From: Dillenia suffruticosa
Taxonomy: Eukaryota; Streptophyta; Magnoliopsida; Dilleniales; Dilleniaceae
Assembly: GCA_033439265.1 (NCBI GenBank)
Contig: JAVTVX010000024.1
Location: 4,562,001-4,626,000 of the forward strand
Direction: 5' to 3'
DNA: 64,000 nt
Shown: in pieces, positions 24,650 to 36,499 of the stretch
Layout of the letters: each line of letters begins with the position of its first letter
Numbering within the stretch: the first letter of the stretch is position 1
Notes under the pieces: model-generated
Seen by the model: the letters and a program-made list of their open reading frames with translations, nothing else
Told to the model about the DNA's origin: nothing
The model's database searches: none
Position numbers and translations under genes: made by a program

Positions 24650-24721
24650 TGCAACCCCTACCACATTACAAATGCCAAGTAAAATTTCCTCCGCAAAACA
24701 CTGAATCGGAGTTCTAACCAT

Positions 24722-27474
24722 AGTGAAACCATGAAAGCAAAGATGACCCCAAGTGGAATAAATTAACAGACATGAAAATTACACACTCAAATCCATCTTT
24801 CAATGTGGGGTCATTCCAGCTAAGCATGTTTTCAAACAGGTGATATTCGCGAGAAAATTTAGAGGAAAGGTGCTGAGCTACGTATGTAGAAAAACTCAAA
24901 TCCGATTACGATGCAAACCCAGCTCAGGCTTGTAGATACTATAGTTTACCACCCACAGGACTGCTTCTGTGTTGAATTTGCGATTAAATAGGGCCTTTTT
25001 TTTTTTTTCGTTACACAGATTTGAATCTCGGATGATAGATTGACAGAGAGGATTGTGATCACCAGGGGCGGGGCTCGGGCTTGCCTATCTGCTTGCAACT
25101 TTTGCATGCTTGGGTGGAGCTACCTGACCGGCCCGATTTGACCCTGAGGGGGCTTGGACTCCTATTTCTGGCCCAATTCTTGATTTTGATTTGGTTCGGG
25201 TTACCGGTTTAAATTTGGGTTAGGCTTGGATCTTTGGTCGTAATTACTTAGAGAAAACTGCGGTCTCCACCGGTACTTTCGACCTCTTGAAAGAGAATTA
25301 GATCCACGGTGAGATACGAATGAATGAAGTATAGTATTAAATTTTTTAATCAAAATTTTAAATTTGATTAGTGATTTAGATATAAAATAGATTCTATTGG
25401 AAAGCTAGCATCTTAAATGAATTACTGTAAGTTCTGAACTGAATTAATCAAAAATTGATTTCAAATATCGATCGATATAATATTAATACAAAAAAGAAAA
25501 AGAATTAGAATTAAAACCGACGGTTATGTGGTTTCGGGATAAGGAGAATTGAAATTTTCATCCTAATTTGATTTTAATTCCCATTCATTTTTAATTTCAC
25601 TCCTTTTTAATTTTTCTTGTTTCATAATTTTGTTAAATAATATATAAAAAATTATTTTTTATTTGCCAAACTATATTATAATTACAGATATATATATATG
25701 TATTTGTTGAAAAGTTATAATGTGCATTCAAAATTTTTTTAACACAAATGATTTGAATTAAGTTCTATTTTTTATGTAATTTTCTTTTTAAGTTGTATGT
25801 AATACAATTACCCTCTTTGGATTCTAGTTTTCTAACGGAGGGAACCCCAATTTTTGATAGATGAAACTGGAACCTTTCCCTCCTCGTTCTGGTCCACCTG
25901 TTGATTGATTTGATTCAAGTTTTACACTCAATTCCCACAAACCATGGTTTAGAACTACTCCACCAATCTAAAGATGGTAAAATAATAAGTTGCACGGTAT
26001 GTATAAAAATAACATTAGATATGAAATCTCAAAGAGGAAAACCTAATGATACAAACTCTCTCTAATATGATAATTTTATATTCAAATTCTTATACAATAA
26101 AAAAAAATAACACTAGATACGGAACCCACAACAATAGACCTAGAACTATGGCTTCGCCCAAATAGACACAGGCCCGCGGGCTCAACAACACCAATAGTGC
26201 AAAACAGCCAGCTTGCTCAAGGGATGCCCAAGTGAGTGCGCTGCGCACAACCTGGCCTCTCCCCACTGGCAGCGTGCGGCCTACAACCGCGCCCGTATGC
26301 AATACTCTGCTCACTCATGTTTTTATATCCGCATTCTAGATTTTTGTCTTTTATTTTTAGTTGATTGAGCCATAAAGTAAGAGGAGTATCTCCGCTTCTC
26401 CACCCCCTCCCCCCAGCTCAACTGAAAGAAAATACTGCCAAATCTCGAGAATTCAATCTTAGATACCATCCTAACTCCTAACAGTCTTTACCTACTCCAT
26501 GTCAAGTGGTGATGGCCGCTTTGAAATAAAATATGTCAAGTGGAAAAACCTCATTCTACGATAAAGAAATTATAAGCCAACGCTCTGAAATTGATAATCC
26601 TTGCGGAAGAAAAAATTTTCTTCTGTGAACATGCTAAACAGTATGGCCTTTGGTACTGTGAAGAGTCAGCTTCCGGTATGATGCATTGAAGGTTGACCCA
26701 GAAATGCCGAGCCAAGTAAAACAAGTAAACCGCAGACTGAACAAGCTGTCTTTGGCGCTTAAGACAAATACCAGTTCTTTGTTGAAAGCTCAAAGTCTAA
26801 CTAAATAAAATAACTTCTTGCATGACACAAGCTGATCAGGAACAGTCAATAGCTTCAAAGATGGAGCTCAAATATTAGACACTGAAAATTTCATTAAGAA
26901 TAAAATCATATAAATGAACATTATTCATGTAGACAGTTGATATCGAGAACAAGCAGGTGGGATAGTTAACAATTTGCTTGCTTTTTACCACTCAATGCCT
27001 TGCCCTCAGTCTTTCACACACACACACAGAGATCAGTCTTTAACTTTGTAAATGTATTGCACTATTCTCAAATGCTTCACATTAAAAGGGTGGTGAACAG
27101 AAGAATGTGAAACTACACAAAGTAATGTATTATCCACTGCAAAAGACAACGGAGAAACCCCCATTGTGCAAAGAATATGTATTGAACTGAATTCCCAAAT
27201 ATTCATTTGGAACAGAGCTCAAGTCACCACTCTCAAGAGTACCAGTTGGGAATTCGTTACTTGTACTCAAGAAGAAGCAGCTCTATGCACCTGCGAGAAA
27301 TGCAGTCACAGCTTCCCCGCATTCAATTTTCATAAGTTCTACACAAGCCATATCACTTTGGGAATTTGCCCAAAACACGATTCATCTGGAAGTGGTGGAA
27401 AACAACCTAGTAACAGTTTCCACCTGCTTATTGTAGGAGTACTTTTCGTGTGATAATAACTGCACAAAGTAATA
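24722..27474. other. Intergenic DNA between UXT and the membrane-protein gene
   Basis: AT-rich with no supportable exon. It contains a SINE-like fragment near 25003-25062, a copy of the dispersed AT-rich repeat near 25280-25480, and a GC-richer island at 26130-26300. A (CA)n run lies at 27016-27029. The last few hundred bases are likely 3' UTR of the minus-strand gene at 27475. Confidence 0.5.
25003..25062 (-). repeat. SINE-like fragment (box B-like), second family
   Basis: A T-run is followed by CACAGATTTGAATCTCGG and then GAGAGGATTGTGATCACCAG. A related arrangement occurs at 50078-50150 (CGAGATTTAAATCCC, then GAGAGGAGGTTGTGACTACT). The reverse complement of the core resembles a pol III box B. 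The shared layout suggests two old copies of one family. Confidence 0.4.
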
Positions 27475-28524
27475 TCATAGAATCTCCACTGACCCAGAGG
27501 AAACTGCCAGGGTCTCCAAAACAATACCATGAGTTTTCTTTCCATGCTTTTCCTCCAATATCTCCATGCTCCATGACTTGCAACTAAAATAGAAGACTGC
27601 ACTCATCATGGAATCAATAAGAACCACAAACGAGTACATAATCACCAAAAGAGGACCTTCCCATATCCTAGATGACCCATCGCCATAGCTCAACGTCTTC
27701 ACTCTATGCTCAAACAAACCCTCCACAAATGCCAACCCAATTGTTGATCCAAGAAATATCAAAAGACCCACCTGAGTCTGACCCTTAATAATTAGGCCAG
27801 ACTTCAACAACGCCTTAGGCCCCGATACATCCTCCAAAACACAGATCACAATAGCAATGTTGCAAACAATAATACAATTAGCAAACACAATTGAGAAAAC
27901 CAACCCTACTACCATTGCCGGGTAAACAACCAAATCACCAACAAAGCCAACCAACACAAAGGAATTGCATACCGCAACAAGAAGAACAAGAAACAACGTA
28001 AGACAACCAACAATAACCATGCATACCCACAAGTAAGTGACAACAGCCCTCCTCCAAATCTGCCTAATAATCGAAAAAAACTTTGGTCCATCAAATAACT
28101 TCTTCGAATAAGTACAATCCACAGAATAAACAATGGCAGCCTTCGACAAAAGTGAGAATGTGATAAACAAAGGGAAACAAAATGCTGATGAGACCACCAT
28201 TTCGGAAAACTTCTGGATTGACTGTCTTACAATAGGCTTAAGCGGCAACCCACTTGAATTAGCAATCAAAAGCAACCTAATACTCAACCTATTCACAAGT
28301 GACTGCTCAACCAAAACATTTGACAACAAAACAGCAGACACAGGGCAAATTAACAGTACAGTAATGATCATAAAACCCCATGAGTTATATCGAAGAATCC
28401 GAACTGTTTCCCTCAAAATTTCCAAAGCATTCATGGATTGACACGAATGATCAGGCTTAATTCCGTAATTATTATTGATTTCGGAGCTAACAACGTCGTC
28501 GTCTGCCTCCATTTTCATTCCCAA
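27475..28524 (-). CDS. Multi-pass membrane protein of unknown function (At1g69430/At1g26650-like)
   Basis: A single-exon frame encodes 349 residues. About six to seven hydrophobic segments are visible: IITVLLICPVSAVLLSNVLV, MVVSSAFCFPLFITFSLL, VVTYLWVCMVIVGCLTLFLV, YPAMVVGLVFSIVFANCII, GLLIFLGSTIGLAFVEG and LLVIMYSFVVLIDSMMSAV. A hydrophilic N-terminus (MGMKMEADDDVVSSE) precedes them. The motif ILEDVSGP..LL is shared in type with the divergently transcribed neighbour at 30847. I recall closely similar Arabidopsis proteins annotated only as transmembrane proteins, so no function is assigned. The start at 28524 is the first ATG of the frame; M3 and M5 are close alternatives. The CT-rich leader near 28848-28872 lies upstream. 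Confidence 0.9.
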   Translation of the reverse strand: MGMKMEADDDVVSSEINNNYGIKPDHSCQSMNALEILRETVRILRYNSWGFMIITVLLICPVSAVLLSNVLVEQSLVNRLSIRLLLIANSSGLPLKPIVRQSIQKFSEMVVSSAFCFPLFITFSLLSKAAIVYSVDCTYSKKLFDGPKFFSIIRQIWRRAVVTYLWVCMVIVGCLTLFLVLLVAVCNSFVLVGFVGDLVVYPAMVVGLVFSIVFANCIIVCNIAIVICVLEDVSGPKALLKSGLIIKGQTQVGLLIFLGSTIGLAFVEGLFEHRVKTLSYGDGSSRIWEGPLLVIMYSFVVLIDSMMSAVFYFSCKSWSMEILEEKHGKKTHGIVLETLAVSSGSVEIL

Positions 28525-30846
28525 GAGAAACCTTAAAAATAGCTTGGCTAATACAAGTGAAGTGAAATTGTATTTATTTCATCAGATCTGAAATTTGAAA
28601 AGAGAAAAGTCACCATTCATACCTCTATAGTGACTTTAACGGACAATGTTGGCGAAATTCAGATCTGAAAATGCGAATTGCGAAGCTGGCACGAAGTTTT
28701 ACACAGGCTGAGTTAAAGCCCTGAGGAAAACATGATCCAGGGGAGGGATTTTAGGGTTTCGTGTGAGCGAGGTTTTGAATGTGAGAAATTTGAAGAAGAA
28801 AAGGATTTTGTCCGAAGCGTGTCATTCGAATTAAATGATTCCCCTCTCTTCTCTCTCTCTTCTCTCTCTCTTTACCGTTCTTTTTGGTCGGAAATTGTTG
28901 AAGGAGCCAAAGGGCTTACAATAACACCCTTTTCGGCCATTATTATAAAAATTCTTTGCATGTCATTGTATGTTCCACTCAAGCTATTGGCATCCATCAG
29001 AGTAATACCGAAGATCTTACTGTTATTATCAATAATTGTAGCCATGAATATTGTATAATAATCAACCTTAATCAATATCAATTATAACCCAAATATCATT
29101 ATCCCAATGTTTTTAAATTTTTCGAATTCAAACATCTTTTATATATTAAAAAATCCCCAATCATCCACTAAATCAATCTTTTTCTTTTTTTTTTTTTTAT
29201 AAAAGCATATGGTACCCTTTTAGAATAATCATAAAAGTAAATGCCCATTATCAAATTAAAATTACTGATAAGCATATAAAATTACAAGGGGAATGTGTGG
29301 AGGCGTAGACCACATGGGAGTTGCTTAAACAATGAAATATGAGCTGGATTTCGGGCTACACACAATTGAGCAAAGAATTTTCACTTTTGAAGATGGATAC
29401 AGAATAGAATTGTATTGCATTGACTTGACTTGGCTTTACCCATCATGCTTGCCTCAAATTAGTATGTTTGAACAATTTTGTGGTGTGGGGACAATCTGGT
29501 GCGTTTCCTTTCCAACCAGCTTCCCGCGACAGCTTTTGCAAATAGTACCAATTTGGAAGCCACCATTACGCCACTCAAGCTCACAATTGTTTGAAAAACC
29601 TGGCACGATACTTGGGTGAGATGTCATATTAAGCTGGTTATCTCATAGATAATGTGATTTGAGATGGGTCAGAGAAAGACAAATAGAATGTTATTTCATA
29701 GTGTCATTATGACTCTCATCTCTTTTTCATTATGTATATATTTCAAAGAAGGAAGGGATAGGCACAAGTTACAATGATGAGTCTCTTAATTTTGAACAAT
29801 GGTGAGGAAAACATACCAGTCAGATCCATAATCAGAATTCATCCAACCGCATGTTATTATTAGCATATAATCCAAAATAGATATAATATGGTCTTGAATT
29901 ATCGTTATCAAATTATTTTTTATTATACTGAGATTTAAATTTAAAATTATTAAATTAAGAAGAAGAATACGATCACCGTTGAGACAGATCATCCCTATCA
30001 TGACACTATCCATGCGCAAACCAAGACAAAAAGGAAAGGAAAATAACCATATCTCTTTGTGGATGGCTATACCCAAATTCCTAATTTATCTATTTAAGCT
30101 TTTATGCTGGGAATTTTAGCTCCTGACTCAGCTTGTTTATTTAGTTAAATAATCTAATTAAATTAATTTGATTAACAAAAAATCTAATTTCAATAAAAAT
30201 CCGTCAATTTACTCGTTAAAAGAGAAATTAAATTATTAAGTATTTTTAATTTGATTTGGATTTTAGTATTTAGCAGATTTCACGTTGACCATGTTTTTTT
30301 CCTTTTAATAACTGATGTAACGTCTCCGTCAGTGATAAGATCTTCCCGATTTTCGTGGGTATCCCTTCCATGAAATAAAAATAGAAATATAAATAAAAAA
30401 ATAAAGATAATATCTATTTTAATATAGAATATTTCAAATTTAAAATTTAAAAATAAAAAAATTATATTATAAGAATTTTTATTAAATTAGATTCGATAAT
30501 ATTTATTTTAAATTAATTAAAATATAATTTTAAATAATAAAATAAAATATAAAGTTCGGTGAAGCCCAAAATTTTTTACCATCATTCCGCTTCGATTCGA
30601 CCGTAATCGTGGAATTGGGGGAGTAAGTTGGGACTTATCTCCACGTTTTTGCCTCTGTTTAGGCCCATCTTCAAGCCCAGACAGGATAGTTTCCGGCCTC
30701 CCAAGATAACCATAACCCTTCCTCAGCACACCACGTCACGCTCCCAACCTTCAAAGTTCAGACTTCTTCCGTCTTCCTTCCGTCTGTCTGTCTGTCTGTC
30801 TCTCCTCTGCAATTTCTCTCCCTTTCTCTCTCATCGGCAATCAAAC
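28525..30846. other. Divergent promoter region between two membrane-protein genes
   Basis: About 2.3 kb separates the two head-to-head start codons. It contains a CT-rich block near 28848-28872 beside the minus-strand gene and a TCTG tandem plus CT-rich leader at 30782-30832 just before the plus-strand ATG. The middle is AT-rich, with no coding exon identified; an open frame at 29332-29619 shows no family motif. Confidence 0.55.
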
Positions 30847-31836
30847 ATGGCTTCTTCTCTTTCCGCACCTCTAAACTTCTTCGGAGTCCTCTCCGAATCA
30901 AAGCGAATCATAAACGCACACTCCCGCCACTTCCTCGCTCTCTCTGTCCTCTTCCTTCTCCCTCTCTCATTCTTCATCACCGTCTACCCTACCCTCCTTC
31001 AAACCCTATCTAACCCTAAGCGTAATCCTGCCCTGACCCTTCGCTTCTCTCCTCACCAACAACAAAACCCCTACGATTATCTCACTCTCTCGCTCATTTA
31101 CATCTCCGTAATCCTCATCCTCTCACTCTGCGCCACTGGCGCAATCTCCTACAGCGTCTTCCACGGGTTCTTCGGTAGACCCGTAAGGCTCCTCTCCGCT
31201 CTCAAATCCATACTCTACTCCTTTATTCCATTGCTTGTTACTGTGATTTGTTTTCAAGGGATTGTGTTTGCTGTGGTTGGTGTTTTTGGGGTTTTGTTCT
31301 GGTTATTGAATAAAGGATTTGAATTGCTAAGGTTTGAGATTGGGTATGGTGATCCTCTGTATGTGGCTTTCATTACTTTTGGGGTTTGTGTTTTGGTTAT
31401 GTTTTTGATTCATTTGCAAGTCATTTGGGGTCTGGCTGGCGTGGTTGTGGTGGTGGAATCGAGCTGGGGCTTTGGGCCACTTCGCCGGAGTGCGAATTTG
31501 GTGAAGGGGATGAGGAGGGTTTCGCTGAATGTGCTGTTGTTTTTTGGGTTTTTTATTGGGGTTTTGGTTTGGAGTACTTCAGCTTCAGCTGTGAGGATTG
31601 GAGGTGCTAATGGGTGGAGTAGTTGGGTTTTTGTTGTGCAAATTGTGGTGACTTCAAGTCTTATGACTTCTTTGTTCCTGCATAATCTAGCTGCAAACAC
31701 TGTGATGTATATGTATTGCAAGGCTGTTAATGGTGAGCTTGCTTGGGAGATTGCAGAGGAGTTTGCTAGGGAGTATGTTAGCTTGCCTTTTGATGAGGAG
31801 AAGGTCCCCCGTGTTGTTTCTGTTGCTCAAGTTTGA
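30847..31836 (+). CDS. Multi-pass membrane protein of unknown function (At4g19950/At5g44860-like)
   Basis: An intronless frame of 329 residues begins at the ATG at 30847 (MASSLSAPLNFFGVLSESKR). An in-frame ATG at 30628 would add 73 Ser/Pro/Arg-rich residues lying in a CT-rich leader, so the shorter form is preferred. Six hydrophobic segments are visible: FLALSVLFLLPLSFFITVY, LTLSLIYISVILILSLCATG, LLVTVICFQGIVFAVVGVF, LYVAFITFGVCVLVMFLIHL, VSLNVLLFFGFFIGVLVWS and VFVVQIVVTSSLMTSLFL. The segment VVVVESSWGFGPLRRSANLV matches the layout of ILEDVSGP in the neighbour at 27475, so both probably belong to one superfamily. GC content falls from the 5' half to the 3' half of the frame. I know no established function. 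Confidence 0.92.
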   Translation: MASSLSAPLNFFGVLSESKRIINAHSRHFLALSVLFLLPLSFFITVYPTLLQTLSNPKRNPALTLRFSPHQQQNPYDYLTLSLIYISVILILSLCATGAISYSVFHGFFGRPVRLLSALKSILYSFIPLLVTVICFQGIVFAVVGVFGVLFWLLNKGFELLRFEIGYGDPLYVAFITFGVCVLVMFLIHLQVIWGLAGVVVVVESSWGFGPLRRSANLVKGMRRVSLNVLLFFGFFIGVLVWSTSASAVRIGGANGWSSWVFVVQIVVTSSLMTSLFLHNLAANTVMYMYCKAVNGELAWEIAEEFAREYVSLPFDEEKVPRVVSVAQV

Positions 31837-32917
31837 CTGGATTTTGAGGTTAGTGGGTTGTTGTTACTTCTGCAATTCTCTCTGGTACTAGAAATGCTCC
31901 TCTTTCAACACGTTATGCTCTTTGTTGAATCGTGTACATATTACTAGTGAATTGTGAATGGAAATGTTAAGGATTTGAGACTTTCAGATATTTTTGCATG
32001 TCTAACCTTTGTTCGGTATTGCTCTACTTCCTGTAGTTGCCCTGTGGGCCACTATCTGGATTGCCTCGTGAGTTCATTGAAAGAATGCTGTATGTTTTGG
32101 CAAATATAGACCTTAAGAATGAAAGTACAGATCAGGAATAGGATTCATCATAGGACATAAAAGGTTATTATAATGAGAGTGGCAATCGCGCACTTAGTCA
32201 GTCAGAGTAAATCCCGTACACCAAAGATTACCAGAACGGGATAAAACCATTAACCATATCGTCTGTTAAAATCTATTACCGCATCCTAAGTGAAAACTTG
32301 AAATGTCCTCTTTATGGTGCCTTTTTAAAATATCTCCAAAAAAATTGTGAGAAAAAATTTCTAATTTTGGCAAGAGAAGTAGAAAACTTTCTGAAGAGGA
32401 AATCTTAAAATAGATGTCAATCATAAATTTTAATTTTCTACCTTATTTCTTGGAAAATATTTATCTCTAGAGAAAGGATGCCTCTTGGATTCAAATCAAT
32501 CATTGGTCTGGGCATCGCCCTGTGCACTCTTGAAACTATGTACCAGATAATTGGACTATGAATTGCTAGATGGTCCTCCCTGTTATTGATAACATTTCCA
32601 CCTTCATTTGTGATACTTGATATGTGTAGTTAAAATGTACGTGAATGGTACACTCAGGGGACATGGAAAGGCCACCTTTTTCCATGATATCTATTTTGAC
32701 AAATGCTTCAACAAAGAAAAGACACGCAATTTATTGCAGAGCACCTTCATGATATGACCAAATCCCTAGTTCCATTGTTATTGGGCTTCTTCTTCCATGT
32801 AATCTTTTTGGCGTCTTCCTTAGGAAGCACCTATTCATGGAATTCCTTCATCTCTCCCTTTTTTCTTTCTGTTGAGTGATCTCTGTCTTTCCTTTAATTG
32901 TGGTAATTAAACCTGGG
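31837..32917. other. 3' UTR and intergenic DNA
   Basis: AT-rich sequence after the membrane-protein stop codon. No coding exon or clear repeat was recognised before the hAT-like element. Confidence 0.5.
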
Positions 32918-33109
32918 CAACAGGCCCGTTTGGCCCAGAACTGAGGGGGACCTGCCCTATTTTAACCAGATGAGAACCAGCCTGCGGCTTCCTTATCCTG
33001 AACCAGCCTGGACCTATGAGAACCATGGTCTGGTTATAATGCACAGTTCTTAGGAACTGTTATCGGAATCAATGCCCACCACTACATTTCACTAAATTTT
33101 CTATACTTA

Positions 33110-33465
33110 AGTTCTCAGTTCTTCCAAAGACACACCAGTTAGGAGGACTGAAAACTTAAGTATATGAGATTTAGTGAAGTATAGGGGTAAAACGTTGAAA
33201 AATTGGATGCAAATTATCCATAAAGATAACATAGTTATGGATTTAGTTGAGAAGATAGTTTTAGATAGGAATGTTAGATAAGAATGAGTGATGTAGGAGA
33301 ATTCGAACAAGCTAAATCATCTCTCTTTGTCATTTTAAGTTTCTATAGATTTTTTTGTTCTCATCTCTAGTTTTGTCTTAAATTTTCACTATATATTTTC
33401 AGCACTTTTGCATTTGTCTTTAATTAAAATTTGGGATTAAGGTCTAGGTTATTATTGTTTTTTTG
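33110..33465 (+). mobile_element. RTE-type LINE 3' fragment nested in the hAT-like element
   Basis: Remnants of the LINE C-terminal coding end (around 33251-33306, the GATAGGAATGTTAGATAAG region) are followed by AAATTTGGGATTAAGG and a degenerate TTATTATTG tail. This matches the layout at the end of the larger element at 36500-37562. Confidence 0.5.
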
Positions 33466-33485
33466 TTCCTGGAATTTGGAGTTCT

Positions 33486-33489
<4 letters not shown>

Positions 33490-33549
<60 letters not shown>
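33490..33549 (+). repeat. (CT)n microsatellite
   Basis: About 60 nt of uninterrupted CT dinucleotides, the longest such tract in the window, located inside the hAT-like element. Confidence 0.95.
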
Positions 33550-33551
<2 letters not shown>

Positions 33552-34240
33552 TAAAATTTTTCAGTATTCATTGATGAGATAACTCATACTCTCCTTCGAT
33601 GAAATCAGAGGGGGAGCATTCGAAGGAGACTGGGATCATCTCGGTCTCCTTCAATTTAATCTAAGAGCCCAGAACCCAACTGAGAATTCCGAAAGGGGGA
33701 AGATTTTTTCTTTTTCCTGTTAAAACTGAACCACAATTGGTAGGAACCGTGAACTGGACCGGAACGTTTCTGACTGGGATGTGTTCAGACCAGCCTTCAT
33801 AGTTCCAGTCCCGATTCTCCTCCTTCTGGGCCTAGTTCAGGCCTGTTAAAAGGTGTCAAGCAAACAAAAAGGTTATGGTTCTCATTTTTGGCAAGAGAAT
33901 ATTTACTTGTTTAATCAACTTAAAACATGTCCGGAATCTCTATAATTTCAAACTGAAGTTTTAGCCATTTCAATTTTGTATGTAGAAAAATGAACACTTT
34001 AAAATGTAAATGGTGTCGTGACCTTGTTTACCACTGTACTTGACACAATATCCTACATCAGTGTGTTTAACTTGAAACTTTAGAGAAAGTTTATGGTTAT
34101 CATTTAAATTGTCATTTAATAATTATGAGATATTGATTGGCAAAACTATGAATATAGCACCAGTTTTAAGTTTTATGTAAATAAAATTACTATCATTCGA
34201 ATTCCATGCCCTTGTTGTGTTGCCACTTTTTTAAAACTGA

Positions 34241-34312
34241 TATCAGTGCATCTGGATTTCCATCTAGTGGGATAAATGCTTGGTTGTTGTTGTTGTATCA
34301 ATGCATCAGGAT
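34241..34312 (+). mobile_element. Very short LINE/SINE 3'-tail insertion with target duplication
   Basis: A 38-nt insert (34258-34295) ends GCTTGGTTGTTGTTGTTG. It is flanked by 17-nt direct repeats TATCAGTGCATCTGGAT (34241-34257) and TATCAATGCATCAGGAT (34296-34312), which differ at two positions. This is the expected product of extreme 5' truncation during target-primed reverse transcription. Confidence 0.65.
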
Positions 34313-35231
34313 CTTGCCATGTTGCTGTCTAAACAACTAAATTGTCAATTTAACCAGGTGGCCCTGCCAGATACATAAAATGGTATCCTTGGGAAGACTG
34401 ATGCTTCAGAATGGGTTGGATCTTCCACCCCAAAATTTCACCTAATTAAGTCTTGCAATATATACACGCCAGCTGTATAAAATCCTCAAAAGTAGTTGGT
34501 CCAAGTACAAAAAATTCCAAGAGTAGGGGTATTGACCCTCATGGAGAATTATCCATTAGTAAACAAAAAATTTTCTTGAACCGTTAGAAGCATTTGGGTT
34601 TTTTCACTATTTTATGTTTCTCGAGGTTGTTCTTCTCAAGTTTTATTTGTTCAATGAGTTGGCAATTGAAGCAAGAAATTTTCTGGGCGATGAAAACCTT
34701 GATTCAGAAATGTAAGCCCCCAATATACCACAAACAAGGCACACAGCAAACAAGACAAATTTGTACATGAAAGAGATGAAGATATTTACTTTCCCAGTTA
34801 TATGATGGACCCTTTAGAGGTGAGTTATTTTCCTGTCCCTCCATGGACCAGCATATTTGCTACTATGTATCACTAAAGAAACCCGATCACTTTCCTGCTT
34901 CTCTTGATAGGTTTACCATGCTCTATGCACAGTGTAAAGAACATCTTTACTTTGATGCCATGTGTTCATAATTCATCTTGTTTCCGAGCTTCAAAAAAAA
35001 TTGATAGATTGATACATGGTGTGTTTACGTCCCTTTGAAGACATCCAATTAAATTGGAACAATACATGGTGTGTTCACAAAAATCCACCCCAAACCTCTC
35101 TGGGAAATTTGAAACATCAAGTCTTATATAGATCATTTTGTCATGGAATTCTTTGGAATTAGAATTTAAACATGTTGCCAAAGTGTTTAAATTCATTAAG
35201 TGGCATGATATTTCAATTCATAAATTTTCAT

Positions 35232-35341
35232 TGTTGGGTATGAATTCATATTTCCTATACCCTATATTTGTCTCTTAAATGGCTGACCTAAATTTGGAAT
35301 TAAGACTAGGTGGTTGTTGTTGTTGGGTATGAATTCATATT
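35232..35341 (+). mobile_element. Very short RTE-type LINE 3'-tail insertion with target duplication
   Basis: A 68-nt insert (35253-35320) carries AAATTTGGAATTAAGACTAG and ends in a (GTT)n tail. It lies between perfect 21-nt direct repeats at 35232-35252 and 35321-35341 (each starting TGTTGGGTATG). The identity of the two repeats suggests a fairly recent insertion. Confidence 0.75.
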
Positions 35342-36097
35342 CGGAGATCCTTTTGGAACTGCAGCTTGACTAATGTGGAAGATTGACTAAAATTTCACCC
35401 TCTGTGCGTGCATTTACTAGTTTTCCGTCTTTCCCTGGATCTGTAAAATTTGTCTTTATATTAATGCCTCAAAATATGACTTGTAGAAACTTAAATTCTG
35501 AAGATGATACTAGATTTCTGGCCAATATCTAATTCTTGTGCTATATTCTTCAGGCCATCAGATCAACTGGGAAAACTCAAAGGATTGATGTGCATAAGGT
35601 GCCATTTATCCTTTTTTCTCTACATATGCTTCAGAAACCTCTGAAAATTATTAAAACCTCAGATGTACCATTGCTTCACGTGTCGAGCACTTGAAGCCAA
35701 GTACTTGTCAAAGGGTGTACAGATAAAAAATGTGAATAGTGTGGTTGTATTAATGGTTTTGAAGGGAAAAGATAATACAGAAAAGACTGCAATTCTCAAG
35801 AAGCTGGAGATAGCTTCGGCTGTGTTGTTCTATAGTCACCAACTCTCTTTGTAAAGCTTTTTGGGAACCTTTGTTTATGAAGTTTATTGTGATAGAATAA
35901 AAGAATCGTGTTGGTTTCCTCTTCGTAGGGATCTGTGTATATCATAGTTTTGATGAATTTTCATGGTTGGAAACACATTTTAGACATTGATTAACAACAG
36001 CGGCTTGGTGCAGAGTTGAAATTGTAAAGGTTTGGTCCAATAGGTTTGATATGCATCACTCTGCTGTCTGGGGTTTTCAGCTGTTCTTAGGTGACTT

Positions 36098-36191
36098 GAT
36101 GTGGTGCCATGTGGGCGAATTGATGCACCAGCCGGTCGCAGCTTCCGTGATGTGATGCCATGTGGATGACATGATGCACTCGCCAGTTGCA
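36098..36191. repeat. Two-copy tandem repeat, 51-bp period
   Basis: Copies at 36098-36140 and 36149-36191 share GATGTG.TGCCATGTGG and GATGCAC..GCC. They lie in a locally GC-rich patch with no recognised gene. Confidence 0.6.
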
Positions 36192-36499
36192 TGGGGTGGC
36201 GAGCGGAGGAAAGCTCTAAACAACTGGTGACATGTAGAATAGCATGCTCCTGGTTTACAATCGGACGACCCGACGGAGCACATAGACCTTGTTATTATCG
36301 AACTTCTTTTAATTTGAGTGGTCGGATACTTTATTTCTTTAATTAGAATTTTAAAGTTCGAGTTTTAAAAATAATAAAAAAAATTTGATAAAATCAATCT
36401 CTAAAATGGGTTTTATAGTGTTTGAACTGAATTAATTAGATAAAATCCAGATATCGATAGTGAAACTATAAAAAAAAGACCATGTTAGTTCTCTCATTA

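Larger units (their letters stand above)
32918..33848. mobile_element. Non-autonomous hAT-like element
   Basis: The left end CAACAGGCCCGTTTGGCCCA and the reverse complement of the right end TAACAGGCCTGAACTAGGCC are imperfect inverted repeats, each continuing into CCAGAA. GC-rich subterminal sequence with CCAG/CTGG and GAACCG motifs flanks a 931-nt body that has no transposase frame. These traits are typical of plant non-autonomous hAT elements. No 8-bp target duplication could be matched, so class and limits are tentative. A LINE fragment and a (CT)n tract lie inside. Confidence 0.5.
33849..35979. other. Intergenic DNA with LINE tails
   Basis: No gene supported. The open frame at 35663-35854 has no recognised motif. 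Two short LINE-type tails with flanking duplications lie at 34241-34312 and 35232-35341. A short direct repeat (ATACATGGTGTGTT) occurs near 35012 and 35064. Confidence 0.5.

Noticed and set aside
29332..29619. 95-codon open frame on plus in the divergent region
   Set aside because: No recognisable domain and no splice context; probably chance.
30628..30846. Longer N-terminus for the membrane protein
   Set aside because: The added 73 residues are encoded by a CT-rich leader and do not resemble the family start MASSLSAPL.
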